DNA of 64,000 nucleotides from Hyphomicrobiaceae bacterium (GTDB taxonomy: Bacteria > Pseudomonadota > Alphaproteobacteria > Rhizobiales > Hyphomicrobiaceae): positions 124,001 through 188,000 of the forward strand of contig JACKJI010000002.1 of assembly GCA_020638035.1 (NCBI GenBank). Direction: 5' to 3'. Shown here one piece after another: positions 1 through 17,603 of this stretch. A program made the translations under genes and the position numbers. Position 1 is the stretch's first letter. The number at the start of each line of letters is the position of its first letter. Under the pieces are notes generated by a model that saw nothing but the letters and a program-made list of their open reading frames with translations, searched no databases and was not told the origin of the DNA.

Positions 1-96
1 GAACAGGATCCGCTCGGTGGCCGTCGTCTTGCCCGCATCGATGTGGGCCATGATGCCGAAGTTGCGGTAGTCCTCGATAGGATATTCGCGAGCCAT
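1..96 (-). CDS. fusA: Elongation factor G, N-terminal fragment (cut by window edge)
   Basis: Only the first 32 codons are in the window. They begin MAREYPIEDYRNFG and run through the P-loop AHIDAGKTT of the G1 motif, which identifies the translocase EF-G. The ATG at 94-96 lies 21 bases after the rpsG stop, so fusA follows rpsG in the usual rpsL-rpsG-fusA order of the str operon. The rest lies to the left of the window. Confidence 0.95.
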   Translation of the reverse strand, partial: MAREYPIEDYRNFGIMAHIDAGKTTATERILF

Positions 97-117
97 GTGT
101 CTGCTCCGGTCCGTCCG

Positions 118-588
118 TTACCAGCGGTAGTGCGAGAACGCACGGTTGGCCTCGGCCATCTTGTGCGTGTCTTCGCGCTTCTTCACCGCCGTACCGCGGT
201 TGTTGGCCGCATCGAGCAGCTCGCCGGAGAGCCGCTCAACCATGGTGTTCTCGTTACGACCACGGGCTGCGGAGATGAGCCAGCGGATGGCGAGAGCCTG
301 ACGGCGCTCGGAGCGCACCTCGACAGGCACCTGATAGGTCGCGCCGCCGACGCGACGGGAGCGCACCTCGACCGCAGGCATCACGTTCTCGAGCGCCTGA
401 TGGAAGAGCTGCACGGGATCGGACTTTGCCTTGTCCTCCATGCGGGTCAAGGCGCCGTATACGATGTTCTCGGCGACCGACTTCTTGCCATCGCGCATCA
501 CCGCATTCATGAACTTGGTGACGACGAGATCCGCGAACTTCGGATCCGGATGCACTTCGCGCTTCTGTGCACTGTGACGACGGGACAT
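118..588 (-). CDS. rpsG: 30S ribosomal protein S7
   Basis: This 156-residue protein has the usual length and ends of bacterial S7 (starts MSRRHSAQKREV, ends NRAFSHYRW). S7 nucleates assembly of the 30S head by binding the 3' domain of 16S rRNA and sits near the E site. The conserved stretches KFMNAVMRDGKKSVAE and EVRSRRVGGATYQVP are intact. It lies between rpsL (86-base gap) and fusA, consistent with one str transcript. In other bacteria S7 represses translation of this operon; no matching site was identified here. Confidence 0.98.
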   Translation of the reverse strand: MSRRHSAQKREVHPDPKFADLVVTKFMNAVMRDGKKSVAENIVYGALTRMEDKAKSDPVQLFHQALENVMPAVEVRSRRVGGATYQVPVEVRSERRQALAIRWLISAARGRNENTMVERLSGELLDAANNRGTAVKKREDTHKMAEANRAFSHYRW

Positions 589-674
589 GGGTCCGTTCCT
601 TCAAGTGTCGCTTTGCAGCGTAAGAACCATTCGATCGGAGCCGCCGGCTCCGGCATGAGGATCGCGCAGTGCGA

Positions 675-1046
675 TCACTTCGGACGCTTGGCGCCGTACT
701 TGGAGCGGCGCTGCTTGCGGCCATTGACGCCCTGCGTATCGAGAACGCCGCGGACGATGTGGTAGCGCACGCCCGGCAAGTCCTTGACGCGGCCGCCACG
801 GATCAGCACCACCGAGTGCTCTTGCAGGTTGTGGCCCTCGCCCGGAATGTAGCCGATGACCTCGAAACCGTTGGTCAGGCGAATCTTGGCGACCTTACGA
901 AGCGCCGAGTTCGGCTTCTTCGGCGTCGTCGTGTAGACGCGAGTGCACACGCCGCGCTTCTGCGGGCAGGCCTCCATGTGGCGCGACTTCTCGCGGTAGG
1001 TCTTCGGGTGCCGGGGCTTCCGGATCAGCTGTTGAATCGTCGGCAT
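675..1046 (-). CDS. rpsL: 30S ribosomal protein S12
   Basis: This is S12 (123 residues) of the decoding centre. The start MPTIQQLIRKPR at 1046 was chosen because it matches the family N-terminus; the open frame continues upstream to 1175 without homology. The TTTPKKPNSALRK loop and the GGRVKDLPGVRYH loop are intact, so the lysines that mutate to give streptomycin resistance are wild type. It is the first gene of the str operon, about 220 bases downstream of a well-formed promoter. Confidence 0.98.
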   Translation of the reverse strand: MPTIQQLIRKPRHPKTYREKSRHMEACPQKRGVCTRVYTTTPKKPNSALRKVAKIRLTNGFEVIGYIPGEGHNLQEHSVVLIRGGRVKDLPGVRYHIVRGVLDTQGVNGRKQRRSKYGAKRPK

Positions 1047-1273
1047 TCGCCTTGTCCATCCCTCGCGCGCGCCCAACGAAGAGCATGCGCCAAGCCGAAA
1101 CTGCCGAGACCCGCGCGAAACGGGCACCCGGCACGAAAAACCAGAGGATCGGCCGGTCGCGAAACCAGCGATCATGGTCCAGAAATGTCCTCTGCTTTGC
1201 GAACGATAGCGTCTAGGCCCGGGCGCGTGTCAGCGCGCGGCATTGGCCTACCGCCTACCGTGAGAGTGGGGAA

Positions 1274-1302
1274 CCTATATACACAGGTTTCTGGATGGTC
1301 AA
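1274..1302 (-). promoter_or_regulatory. Sigma-70-type promoter of the str operon
   Basis: On the minus strand TTGACC (1297-1302) and TATAGG (1274-1279) are separated by exactly 17 bases. Transcription would begin near 1267 and run into rpsL. The match and spacing are strong and the position is right for the rpsL-rpsG-fusA transcript. Confidence 0.7.
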
Positions 1303-1489
1303 CAGCCGCTCCCACTCCAACAGGCAATTTTTTCGCACCGCAATGCCGCAGGCGGCAATACCTGCGCAACTGGGCGGGAAAACGTAGGTCGTGCAACCTC
1401 GACCAACGGGGGCACCGAGGCCTAATCCAAGGCGGGATCGGGCTTGGTTGACGGTGGCAAACGTCGTCAGAGCTTGCGCCAGAGGTGGT

Positions 1490-1518
1490 GGGGCCGGGAC
1501 GGCCGCCCGCGCGGCCCC
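1490..1518 (-). terminator. Possible terminator hairpin after the YbjN gene
   Basis: GGGGCCG (1490-1496) pairs with CGGCCCC (1512-1518), 13 bases after the YbjN stop. There is no U-tract, so this could be only a GC-rich inverted repeat. Confidence 0.3.
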
Positions 1519-1530
1519 GCCGACTCAAAT

Positions 1531-2050
1531 TTACTCGCGAAACCCGATGTGGGCGGCAAAATCCTTGAGCTGCATGAACCACATGTCCATCGCATTATCG
1601 ATGTGTTCGCGCGTTGCGCCGCCGTTCAGTGAATAATCCATGCGCAACACCCCGTTGCCCTTGTCGTTGCGCTCGGCCTTGGCGAAGCGCTTCTTGATGT
1701 TCCAGTCGTTGATGATTTCGATCTTGACCTTCTTGCCGATATCGAAGGCGGCCTGGAACTGGACTGACGTGCAGTTCGCTCCCTTCTGACAGTCGTAGAA
1801 GAAGATCGAATACGCGAGGCTGTTGGCCTTGCCCTTGATCATGGGGTCTCCAACGTTGTCCTTGGTAGCCTGAGCCGTGCCATAGCCGCGCGCCAGCTCG
1901 CGAATCATCTCCGGAGCGGCCTCATTGATGAGTGGAGCGGCGGTCGGGCTCGGCGTTATTCGCGGCAGCCGCTTTTAGTGACGGTCAGGCTCGCGGTCGT
2001 CAGAACTGCCAAGGCCGCGGTACGACAGAAGAGAGTGCGGGCATCATCAT
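1531..2050 (-). CDS. YbjN-domain exported protein, 5' end frame-broken
   Basis: The readable part (1531-1908, 125 residues) matches the YbjN domain fold family of type III chaperone-like proteins: DNVGDPMIKGKANSLAYSIF, FYDCQKGANCTSVQF and NDWNIKKRFAKA are typical. Further upstream the three frames together spell a signal peptide (MMMPALSSV, then RTAALAVLTTASLTV, then KAAAANNAEP, then AAPLINEAAPEMI), so at least three small indels between about 1930 and 2050 break the start. The likely true start is one of three consecutive ATGs at 2042-2050. Exported YbjN proteins of this type are common in Hyphomicrobiales and of unknown function. The breaks belong to the error-dense patch covering rpoC. Confidence 0.7.
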
Positions 2051-2267
2051 TCGTGTCTCGGGTTATGGCAGCGGTCCGGGCTGCCGTGCTGTCTGGAAGG
2101 AGACGGTTCTGATCAACAATTTGGCCGCGCCGTTACAGCGGGAACAGTACGAACTGGTTTCGTGATGTCATAGCGGCGGGGAGGCACGGCTCGATTGGGT
2201 TGCGGCAGCCGACCGCCACTTGGACAGTCCTGCGAGCGGGCCATTGCAGTCCTCTTGTCCTGCAAAC

Positions 2268-2303
2268 ACAGAAGGCCGCGGGGATCAGCCCGCGGCCTTC
2301 TGT
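2268..2303 (-). terminator. Terminator of the rplJL-rpoBC operon
   Basis: A perfect 15-bp stem (2268-2282 with 2289-2303) closes a 6-base loop, 43 bases beyond the rpoC stop. The U-tract is poor on the minus strand (GTTTGCAGG follows), but size and position make termination the natural reading. Confidence 0.7.
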
Positions 2304-2345
2304 CTGAGCACAAATTTGTGTCGCGTAGCCAGCGAAGGAGGTGCC

Positions 2346-6580
<4,235 letters not shown>

Positions 6581-6779
6581 CGGCTCTCTCTCCTCGCGAG
6601 GCGCGCGGCCTGCCCCGCTCGTTGATGGCTCTCATGACCCGTGGCGGCTATCGGGTCCAGTCGCGGCCCGCTCAAGCGGGCGCTTGTTCTTTCGTGCTCG
6701 CGGGCGCACGCGGCATGCTGCCCCGCAACGCTGACGTCGTCGGGCGCGCCGGCATCAGCTGCCGGCGCTGCCCGGTTGT

Positions 6780-10925
<4,146 letters not shown>

Positions 10926-11092
10926 GTCCGCTCCTTCGCTCCGGCGCCGTTGACGATATCGGCACCTTTTCCCAGTCAGTCCCCGGGGGCCGCCATCCCC
11001 CGCGCCTGAAACGGCTCACCGGAAGATCCCAATTGCCGCCGCCACGGCCTGAGATCCTCCGGAGAACCGTTCGTTCTCGCCTGCGGCGAGAC

Positions 11093-11176
11093 GGGAATAG
11101 GGAGCAGGACTTCGGAGTAGCAACACCGCGCGCGTGCGCACTGTCCCTAGCCCTTCGTCCCGATCTCCCTACTCCC
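11093..11176 (-). promoter_or_regulatory. Long-range hairpin between rplL and rpoB
   Basis: GGGAATAGGGAG (11093-11104) pairs with CTCCCTACTCCC (11165-11176), 11 of 12 bases plus one wobble, enclosing 60 bases. A second hairpin, TCTCGCC/GGCGAGA, lies beside it near 11075-11091. In E. coli the rplL-rpoB spacer carries an attenuator and an RNase III site that set the ratio of L7/L12 to polymerase; this structure could serve the same role. Confidence 0.4.
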
Positions 11177-11183
11177 TCTTCAC

Positions 11184-11558
11184 TTACTTCAGCTCGACAG
11201 TCGCGCCCTGATCCTCGAGCTGCTTCTTGATCTTCATCGCCTCGTCCTTGGAGACGCCTTCCTTCACGGCCTTGCCGCCGGCCTCGACGAGATCCTTCGC
11301 CTCTTTGAGGCCGAGACCGGTGATGGCGCGGACCTCCTTGATGACGTTGATCTTCTTCTCGCCACCGGCCTTCAGGATGACGTTGAACTCGGTCTGCTCC
11401 TCGACCGGAGCAGCGGCGGCAGCACCCGGAGCCGCGGCGACGGCGACGGCCGCAGCAGCCGACACGCCCCACTTCTCCTCAAGCATCTTGGCAAGCTCGG
11501 CAGCCTCAAGGACGGTGAGCTTGGACAGATCGTCAACGATCTTTGCGAGATCGGTCAT
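11184..11558 (-). CDS. rplL: 50S ribosomal protein L7/L12
   Basis: This is the 124-residue acidic stalk protein that recruits translational GTPases. The N-terminal dimer region (MTDLAKIVDDLSKLTVLEAA) is joined by an Ala-rich hinge (about residues 38-53) to the C-terminal factor-binding domain, which contains VIKEVRAITGLGLKEAKDLV. AAGGAAC precedes the ATG. It lies 117 bases after rplJ in the standard rplJ-rplL order. Confidence 0.98.
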   Translation of the reverse strand: MTDLAKIVDDLSKLTVLEAAELAKMLEEKWGVSAAAAVAVAAAPGAAAAAPVEEQTEFNVILKAGGEKKINVIKEVRAITGLGLKEAKDLVEAGGKAVKEGVSKDEAMKIKKQLEDQGATVELK

Positions 11559-11675
11559 GATTGTAGTTCCTTCGGTTTGAACCAGTTTCAGTTGCTGTTG
11601 CAGCGTTCATTCAAGCTGCGTTCGTCTCGTGATGCGGCGCGCCTTGCGCTACGCCGCGTGTGCCCTTGGCGCGGA

Positions 11676-12194
11676 TCAGGCCGCCTCGCCCTGGCTGGCC
11701 TTCGCCTGGATGACGCGTGCGAGCTGAGCTCCGGGCTCCTTGACCGTGCGGGCGATCTTGGTCGCCGGCGCGTTGAGAAGTCCGATCAGCGTTGCTCTGA
11801 GTTCATCCAGTGACGGCAGCTCGGCGAGAGCCTTGACGCCACTCGCATCGAGGACGGTGTTACCCATCGTGCCACCGAGGACGACGAGCTTGTCGACCCC
11901 CTTGGCATAGTCGACGGTGACCTTGGCCGCGGCGATCGGATCCTTCGAATAGGCCAGAATCGTCGGCCCCTTCAGCAGATCGCCGATGCCTTCGGCGCCG
12001 GTGTCCTTGATGGCGAGCTTCGCCAGCCGGTTCTTGACCACCTTCACGGTGCCGCCAGCGTCACGAATGCGCTTGCGGAACTCCGCGGATTGGGCGGCCA
12101 CCATGCCGGTGTTGTGGGCGACCACGACCACGCCGGTGTCTTTCAACACCTCGTGGAGCGCTGTCACGAGCTCACGTTTCGCGGCTCTTTCCAC
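11676..12194 (-). CDS. rplJ: 50S ribosomal protein L10
   Basis: This 172-residue L10 anchors the L7/L12 dimers to 23S rRNA. It begins with a GTG codon (VERAAKRELVTALHEV), and GGGAGAG lies upstream. The RNA-binding part includes GGTVKVVKNRLAKLA; the C-terminal helix that binds L12 is the last ~40 residues. It is preceded by a 392-base spacer that probably holds the autoregulatory L10 leader. Confidence 0.96.
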   Translation of the reverse strand: MERAAKRELVTALHEVLKDTGVVVVAHNTGMVAAQSAEFRKRIRDAGGTVKVVKNRLAKLAIKDTGAEGIGDLLKGPTILAYSKDPIAAAKVTVDYAKGVDKLVVLGGTMGNTVLDASGVKALAELPSLDELRATLIGLLNAPATKIARTVKEPGAQLARVIQAKASQGEAA

Positions 12195-12586
12195 TACGCT
12201 CTCTCCCAGTCACGCAGACCTGCCGGAATGGCACGCCTGCGGGTTGCACCTTGCCGCCTCTTGGAGCTCCCTTGAGGAACCCTGCCGAATGCGGCGCTTC
12301 AGACCTGTCCTCCGCGCGCTCTCGAAGCGAGAGGCGGCACGGGTGCGACCCAGAAGGTTCAAACCGAACGAGCCCCATGCCATACGGCGGGTTACGATCG
12401 GATTGTCTCCCGTCTCATGCAGGCCCCGGTGTGGCTTAGGCGTCGGAAGGACTTGCCTTCGTCTGCACCTGCAATCTCGGACAGGCTGCCAGGGCCTCGC
12501 GGCCCCGACGCTTTCCGGGACAAGCCCGGAAACCTGTGGTGCGCACATCGTGCGCGCACCTGATCATCAATATACCGCCCGGTACG
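12195..12586 (-). promoter_or_regulatory. rplJ leader / rplA-rplJ spacer
   Basis: No gene is supported in these 392 bases. On the minus strand several hairpins are visible: GTGCGCGCAC with GTGCGCAC just after rplA, TTCCGGG/CCCGGAA around 12509-12526, and GGGCC/GGCCC beside it. In many bacteria L10 (with L12) binds the long rplJ leader to repress its own translation, so an L10 leader is expected here. I did not match the consensus kink-turn in detail. Confidence 0.45.
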
Positions 12587-13330
12587 TCAGACGACCGGAC
12601 CGCTCGAAACGGTTGAGGCGTCGACCTTGACGCCCGGCCCCATCGTCGAGGTGATGGAGACGCGCTTCAAATACGTGCCCTTGGCGCCCGACGGCCTGGC
12701 CTTCACGACCGCGTCGACGAACGCCTTGATGTTCTCGACCAGAGCCGCATCGGCGAACGAGGCCTTGCCGACGCCAGCATGCACGATGCCGGCTTTCTCG
12801 ACGCGGAACTCCACCGAGCCACCCTTGGCGCCCTTGACGGCAGTTGTGACGTCCATGGTCACCGTGCCGACGCGGGGGTTGGGCATCAGGCCGCGCGGGC
12901 CCAGCACCTTGCCGAGGCGACCGACGAGACCCATCATGTCGGGCGTGGCGATGCAGCGGTCGAAGTTGATGTTACCGCCCTGAACCTGCTCGACCAGTTC
13001 CTCCGCACCGACGACGTCGGCACCTGCTGCCTTCGCTTCTTCCGCCTTGGCGCCGCGTGCAAACACGGCGACGCGGGCCGTGCGGCCCGAGCCGTTCGGC
13101 AGCAGGCACACGCCACGCACCATCTGGTCGGCGTGCTTGGGATCGACGCCCAGATTGAGCGCGACCTCGATCGTCTCATCGAACTTGGCCTTGGCGCGTG
13201 CCTTGACCAGCTTCACCGCTTCGTCGATCGCATAGAGCTTGTTGCGGTCGATGCCCTTGGCGACGGTTGCCATACGCTTGCCGCCGGCGAGACGGGTGGC
13301 CTTGATCTGCTCTGGAGTGATGTTTGCCAT
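12587..13330 (-). CDS. rplA: 50S ribosomal protein L1
   Basis: L1 forms the mobile stalk at the ribosomal E site. The protein is 247 residues, somewhat longer than the usual ~230 because of the N-terminal stretch MANITPEQIKATRLAGGKR. The start is supported by GGTGGTGGAG overlapping the end of rplK, with the ATG 4 bases after the rplK stop. Family blocks include FDETIEVALNLGVDPKHADQ, LPNGSGR and MGLVGRLGKVLGPRGLMPNP. An internal ATG at 13273 would give a 228-residue form. Confidence 0.97.
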   Translation of the reverse strand: MANITPEQIKATRLAGGKRMATVAKGIDRNKLYAIDEAVKLVKARAKAKFDETIEVALNLGVDPKHADQMVRGVCLLPNGSGRTARVAVFARGAKAEEAKAAGADVVGAEELVEQVQGGNINFDRCIATPDMMGLVGRLGKVLGPRGLMPNPRVGTVTMDVTTAVKGAKGGSVEFRVEKAGIVHAGVGKASFADAALVENIKAFVDAVVKARPSGAKGTYLKRVSITSTMGPGVKVDASTVSSGPVV

Positions 13331-13334
13331 TGTC

Positions 13335-13763
13335 TTACTCCACCACCCGGATGCCCATCGAGCGAGCCGAGCCGGCGATCGTGCGTGCCGCCTGCTCGGG
13401 GTCGTCGGTGTTCAAGTCCTTCATCTTCAGCTTGGCGATCTCGCGCACCTGCTCCATCGTGACGGAGCCGGCGACGCCGCGACCGGGCTCCTTGGAGCCC
13501 GAGGCTACCTTTGCCGCCTTCTTCAGGAAGAAGGACGCCGGCGGCGTCTTCATCTCGAAAGTGAAGGAGCGGTCGGAGAAAACCGTGATCTTCACCGGAA
13601 TCGGGGTGTCGGGCTCGATATCCTTCGACTTTGCGTTGAAGGCCTTGCAGAACTCCATGATGTTGACGCCGCGCTGACCGAGCGCAGGGCCGATCGGCGG
13701 CGAGGGATTGGCCTTCCCCGCCGGCACCTGGAGGTTGATGTAACCGTCTATTTTCTTCGCCAT
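13335..13763 (-). CDS. rplK: 50S ribosomal protein L11
   Basis: This is a 142-residue L11 of the GTPase-associated centre. The start MAKKIDGYINLQVPAGKANP at 13763 matches the family; the open frame extends six codons further without support. The proline-rich PSPPIGPALGQRGVNIMEF hinge for 23S rRNA binding is intact. An AGGGG motif precedes the ATG. It is translationally close to rplA. Confidence 0.98.
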   Translation of the reverse strand: MAKKIDGYINLQVPAGKANPSPPIGPALGQRGVNIMEFCKAFNAKSKDIEPDTPIPVKITVFSDRSFTFEMKTPPASFFLKKAAKVASGSKEPGRGVAGSVTMEQVREIAKLKMKDLNTDDPEQAARTIAGSARSMGIRVVE

Positions 13764-14074
13764 GGTATCCCCTATGAACACGAGACGGGAAAACCCGTCC
13801 CAGGGTTAGCGGTCAAAGGTCGCCGGCCACTTTCGTGCCCGCTTCCTCCCGCACACTCGTACCTGGTCGCACAAGGACATCCGTCCCTGATGATCAGGCT
13901 CGCCAGATTGCCGGGCGGCAGACGTCTGCCGACGACAACCCGGGCGACTTGCAGCCCGCGCACATGTCTGTGTGCGGGAAACCGTTGTGCAACCGGTGCT
14001 CCGCACCGATGCGGCCGAAGTTTATCGGCGAGCCCCTGTCGCCAACCGGCGCCATGGGGCCATGAGAAAACCGG
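13764..14074 (-). promoter_or_regulatory. nusG-rplK spacer with rplK leader hairpin
   Basis: No gene is seen in 311 bases. The clearest structure is GACGGG-tttt-CCCGTC (13784-13799), 21 bases before the rplK start. In other bacteria L1 represses the rplK-rplA mRNA by binding a 23S-like hairpin in this position, so this is a candidate, not a proven, L1 site. GCAGACGTCTGC near 13918 is a further short palindrome. Confidence 0.4.
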
Positions 14075-14611
14075 TCAGCTGGCGACTTTCTCCACCTGCC
14101 CGAACTCCAGCTCCACAGGCGTCGGACGCCCGAAGATCGAGACCGCAACCTTGAGGCGCGCGCGCTCCTCGTCGACTTCTTCGACGTGGCCCTGGAAGGA
14201 CGCAAAGGGACCGTCCGCCACCTTGACCTGCTCGCCGATCTCGAACGTGATCGACGGCTTGGGGCGCTCGACGCCGTCCTTCACCTGGTTGAGGATGCGC
14301 ATCGCCTCATCCTCGGAGATCGGGATCGGTTTGTTGTCGGCGCCTAGGAAGCCCGTCACCTTCGGCGTATTCTTGATGAGCAGGAACGCGGGGTCCGTCA
14401 TCTCCATCTTGACGAGCACATAGCCCGGCAGGAACTTGCGCTCCGCCTGAACCTTGCGGCCGCGCTTCACCTCTACCACCTCCTCGGTCGGCACCATGAC
14501 CTCTTCGAAAAGGTCTTCCAGTCCCGCCGCCTTCGCACGCTCCTTGATGGCGTCAGCCACCTTGCGCTCGAAGTTGGTGTAGGCGTGCACAATGTACCAG
14601 CGCTTCGCCAT
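14075..14611 (-). CDS. nusG: Transcription termination/antitermination factor NusG
   Basis: This is a 178-residue NusG. The NGN domain occupies the first ~115 residues (KRWYIVHAYTNFERKVA, FLPGYVLVKMEM) and binds the polymerase clamp. The C-terminal KOW domain (GEQVKVADGPFASFQGHVEE) contacts Rho or S10. It follows secE by 53 bases, as is standard in Proteobacteria. Confidence 0.98.
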   Translation of the reverse strand: MAKRWYIVHAYTNFERKVADAIKERAKAAGLEDLFEEVMVPTEEVVEVKRGRKVQAERKFLPGYVLVKMEMTDPAFLLIKNTPKVTGFLGADNKPIPISEDEAMRILNQVKDGVERPKPSITFEIGEQVKVADGPFASFQGHVEEVDEERARLKVAVSIFGRPTPVELEFGQVEKVAS

Positions 14612-14664
14612 GTCTTATCTCTACGTCCACCCTTGAAGTTGGGCGCCAGCTGCGGCGCCGCGTG

Positions 14665-14859
14665 CTAACGGCTGATCTGGAGCACGAGGCTCACGAGCCA
14701 GCCGATGACCTGATCGGCGAGCAGGAAGAAGATCGACGCCAGCGTCACCATGATCAGCACCATCACGGTCGTGATCCAGACCTCCTTCCAGGTCGGCCAC
14801 GTGACCTTGGCGGTCTCGGTGCGCACTTCCTGGATGAACTCGAACGGGTTCTTGGCCAT
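14665..14859 (-). CDS. secE: Preprotein translocase subunit SecE
   Basis: This is the 64-residue single-span SecE type. A conserved amphipathic segment (FIQEVRTETAKVTWPTWKE) is followed by one membrane helix (about residues 28-55). The ATG at 14859 is preceded by AGGTGATTG; the in-frame TTG one codon upstream is less likely. It sits between tRNA-Trp and nusG. Confidence 0.97.
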   Translation of the reverse strand: MAKNPFEFIQEVRTETAKVTWPTWKEVWITTVMVLIMVTLASIFFLLADQVIGWLVSLVLQISR

Positions 14860-14983
14860 CAATCACCTAAGCTCGGCAGGGCAAATTCCACTCGGTCCGG
14901 CGATCGCCGAAATAGCATGCGTCACACAGACCAACGCACCAGATCCGCTGCCCTCGCTGGCGAATCCGGCTCGTCACAATAGC

Positions 14984-15060
14984 TGGCAGGGGTGGAGGGT
15001 CTCGAACCCCCAACCTTCGGTTTTGGAGACCGACGCTCTAGCCAATTGAGCTACACCCCT
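14984..15060 (-). tRNA. tRNA-Trp (CCA anticodon)
   Basis: A complete 77-base cloverleaf including an encoded 3' GCCA is present. The acceptor stem AGGGGTG/CACCCCT, anticodon stem TCGGT/ACCGA with loop CTCCAAA, and TTCGAGA T-loop are all clear. The anticodon is CCA. It stands 124 bases upstream of secE and is probably cotranscribed with secE-nusG, a common alphaproteobacterial arrangement. Confidence 0.97.
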
Positions 15061-15108
15061 CGATGAGCACCCTTGACATGCGCTCTCTTCTGGTCTCGGG
15101 AACGGGGA

Positions 15109-15137
15109 CGTTTAGCTGAAAGTTCAGGACTTGTCAC
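15109..15137 (-). promoter_or_regulatory. Possible promoter of tRNA-Trp-secE-nusG
   Basis: On the minus strand GTGACA (15132-15137) and TAAACG (15109-15114) are 17 bases apart, about 50 bases before the tRNA. The -10 match is moderate. Confidence 0.4.
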
Positions 15138-15215
15138 GCACCAATCTCAGAATCCGCTTGCACGCTGCACCTTTGCCACATCCACCCCATGGTGCGCGCA
15201 AAAAATGTTGTAAAA

Positions 15216-15536
15216 TCAAATAGACTCGACCACGACCGCCGTACCGTACGCCAGCACCTCGGTCACTGCGGCCGCCATCTCGTTGGCATCATAGCGCATG
15301 GCAATGATGGCATTTGCGCCCATCCGTTCGGCCTGGCTGATCAACAGGTCGAAGGCCTCCTGGCGGGCCTGCTCGGCAAGCTTGGTGTAGACGGAAATAT
15401 TGCCGCCAAACAGGATCTGGATCGAGGCGCCGATGTTGCCGACGATCGATCGCGAACGCACCGAGATGCCGCGTGCCACGCCGAGGTGACGAACGATTCG
15501 GTAGCCGGGAAGGTCATTTGAAGTCACGACGATCAT
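15216..15536 (-). CDS. YbjQ/UPF0145 family protein
   Basis: This small cytoplasmic protein (106 residues from MIVVTSNDLPGYRIV) has the length and blocks of the UPF0145/YbjQ family: GISVRSRSIVGNIGASIQ, QARQEAFDLLISQAERMGAN and AIIAMRYDAN. The family forms pentamers in solved structures and has no settled function, although it is often labelled heavy-metal binding. The start at 15536 was preferred over the open frame at 15569 because it matches the family N-terminus. It lies between tuf and tRNA-Trp on the same strand. Confidence 0.9.
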   Translation of the reverse strand: MIVVTSNDLPGYRIVRHLGVARGISVRSRSIVGNIGASIQILFGGNISVYTKLAEQARQEAFDLLISQAERMGANAIIAMRYDANEMAAAVTEVLAYGTAVVVESI

Positions 15537-15656
15537 TGCCACACCTGCGCCCCTGTTAGCCATGCACACCGGTCCTCATGCAAACGGGGCGAGCTTCCGC
15601 CCACCCCGTCCACTTGTCCAGTCCTTGAAACCGAGAGCCGAGTTCCCGGGCACCCC

Positions 15657-16847
<1,191 letters not shown>

Positions 16848-16926
16848 GTCTTCAATTCCTTACCCAGCGGGACAGATGCGCCGCGCGGGCACGGACGGGC
16901 CGGCCGACGCGCACGTTGCGCCCGTG

Positions 16927-16955
16927 TCTCTAGTGCGTGTCTGCTGCCGCATCAA
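16927..16955 (-). promoter_or_regulatory. Probable tuf promoter
   Basis: On the minus strand TTGATG (16950-16955) and TAGAGA (16927-16932) are 17 bases apart, about 75 bases before the tuf start. Confidence 0.5.
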
Positions 16956-17087
16956 GCCCAATGTGGCTGATTTGATGCCGCCCGGGCCGCGAAAGGGCGT
17001 CTTGGACCGGCCTTGAGACCAGCCCTGACCTCGCACGCGGGCCGTCGTGGCTGCTCCGGGCTGCGATTCAGTCGCGCTACCGGAAGC

Positions 17088-17564
17088 TCAGCCCTTCTCC
17101 CGCATCAGCCGGGCCTTCTGCCGGTTCCAGTCGCGCTTGGCGGCATCCTCACGTTTGTCGTGCAGCTTCTTGCCCTCGGCGAGTGCCAGCTTCAGCTTCG
17201 CACGCCCCCGGGCGTTGAAGTAGATCGACAAGGGCACCAGCGTCATGCCCTTGCGCTCAATGGCGATGGCGAGCTTGTGCAGCTCGCGTTTGGAGACCAG
17301 CAGCTTGCGCTTGCGACGGGGCTCATGCTGGAAGAACGGTCCCGCCTCCGGATACTCGGCGATATACGCGTTGATGAGCCACAGCTCGCCATCCTCGACG
17401 GAGGCATAGCTCTCCGCGATGTTGGCTTGGCCCTTGCGCAGCGATTTCACTTCAGTGCCGGTCAGCACCAGCCCCGCCTCGACGTCCTCGCCGATGCGGA
17501 ACTCGAAGCGGGCCTTGCGGTTTTCGGCAATCCGCTTGCGGCCGTCGTCCTTGGCAGCGGCCAT
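17088..17564 (-). CDS. smpB: tmRNA-binding protein SmpB
   Basis: This is SmpB (158 residues), partner of tmRNA in rescue of stalled ribosomes. Family blocks are FEFRIGEDVEAGLVLTGTEV, SLRKGQANIAESYA and RKRKLLVSKRELHKL; the C-terminal basic tail that enters the mRNA channel (KREDAAKRDWNRQKARLMRE) is present. It follows dapA by 39 bases on the same strand, a pairing common in alphaproteobacteria. Confidence 0.97.
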   Translation of the reverse strand: MAAAKDDGRKRIAENRKARFEFRIGEDVEAGLVLTGTEVKSLRKGQANIAESYASVEDGELWLINAYIAEYPEAGPFFQHEPRRKRKLLVSKRELHKLAIAIERKGMTLVPLSIYFNARGRAKLKLALAEGKKLHDKREDAAKRDWNRQKARLMREKG

Positions 17565-17603
17565 TGGCCCTGATCCTCGTTCGGGAATGTGAGGTCGGCA
17601 ACG

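Larger units (their letters stand above)
1047..1530 (-). other. Intergenic region and leader upstream of rpsL
   Basis: No gene is supported in these 484 bases. The right part holds a possible hairpin terminator for the YbjN gene and the middle holds the rpsL promoter. The stretch from about 1267 to 1047 would be a long untranslated leader for the str operon. Open frames here have no recognisable homology and look like chance frames in GC-rich DNA. Confidence 0.6.

Noticed and set aside
1047..1175. N-terminal extension of S12
   Set aside because: The 43 extra codons are not part of any S12 family member and lie in the leader; the start at 1046 matches exactly.
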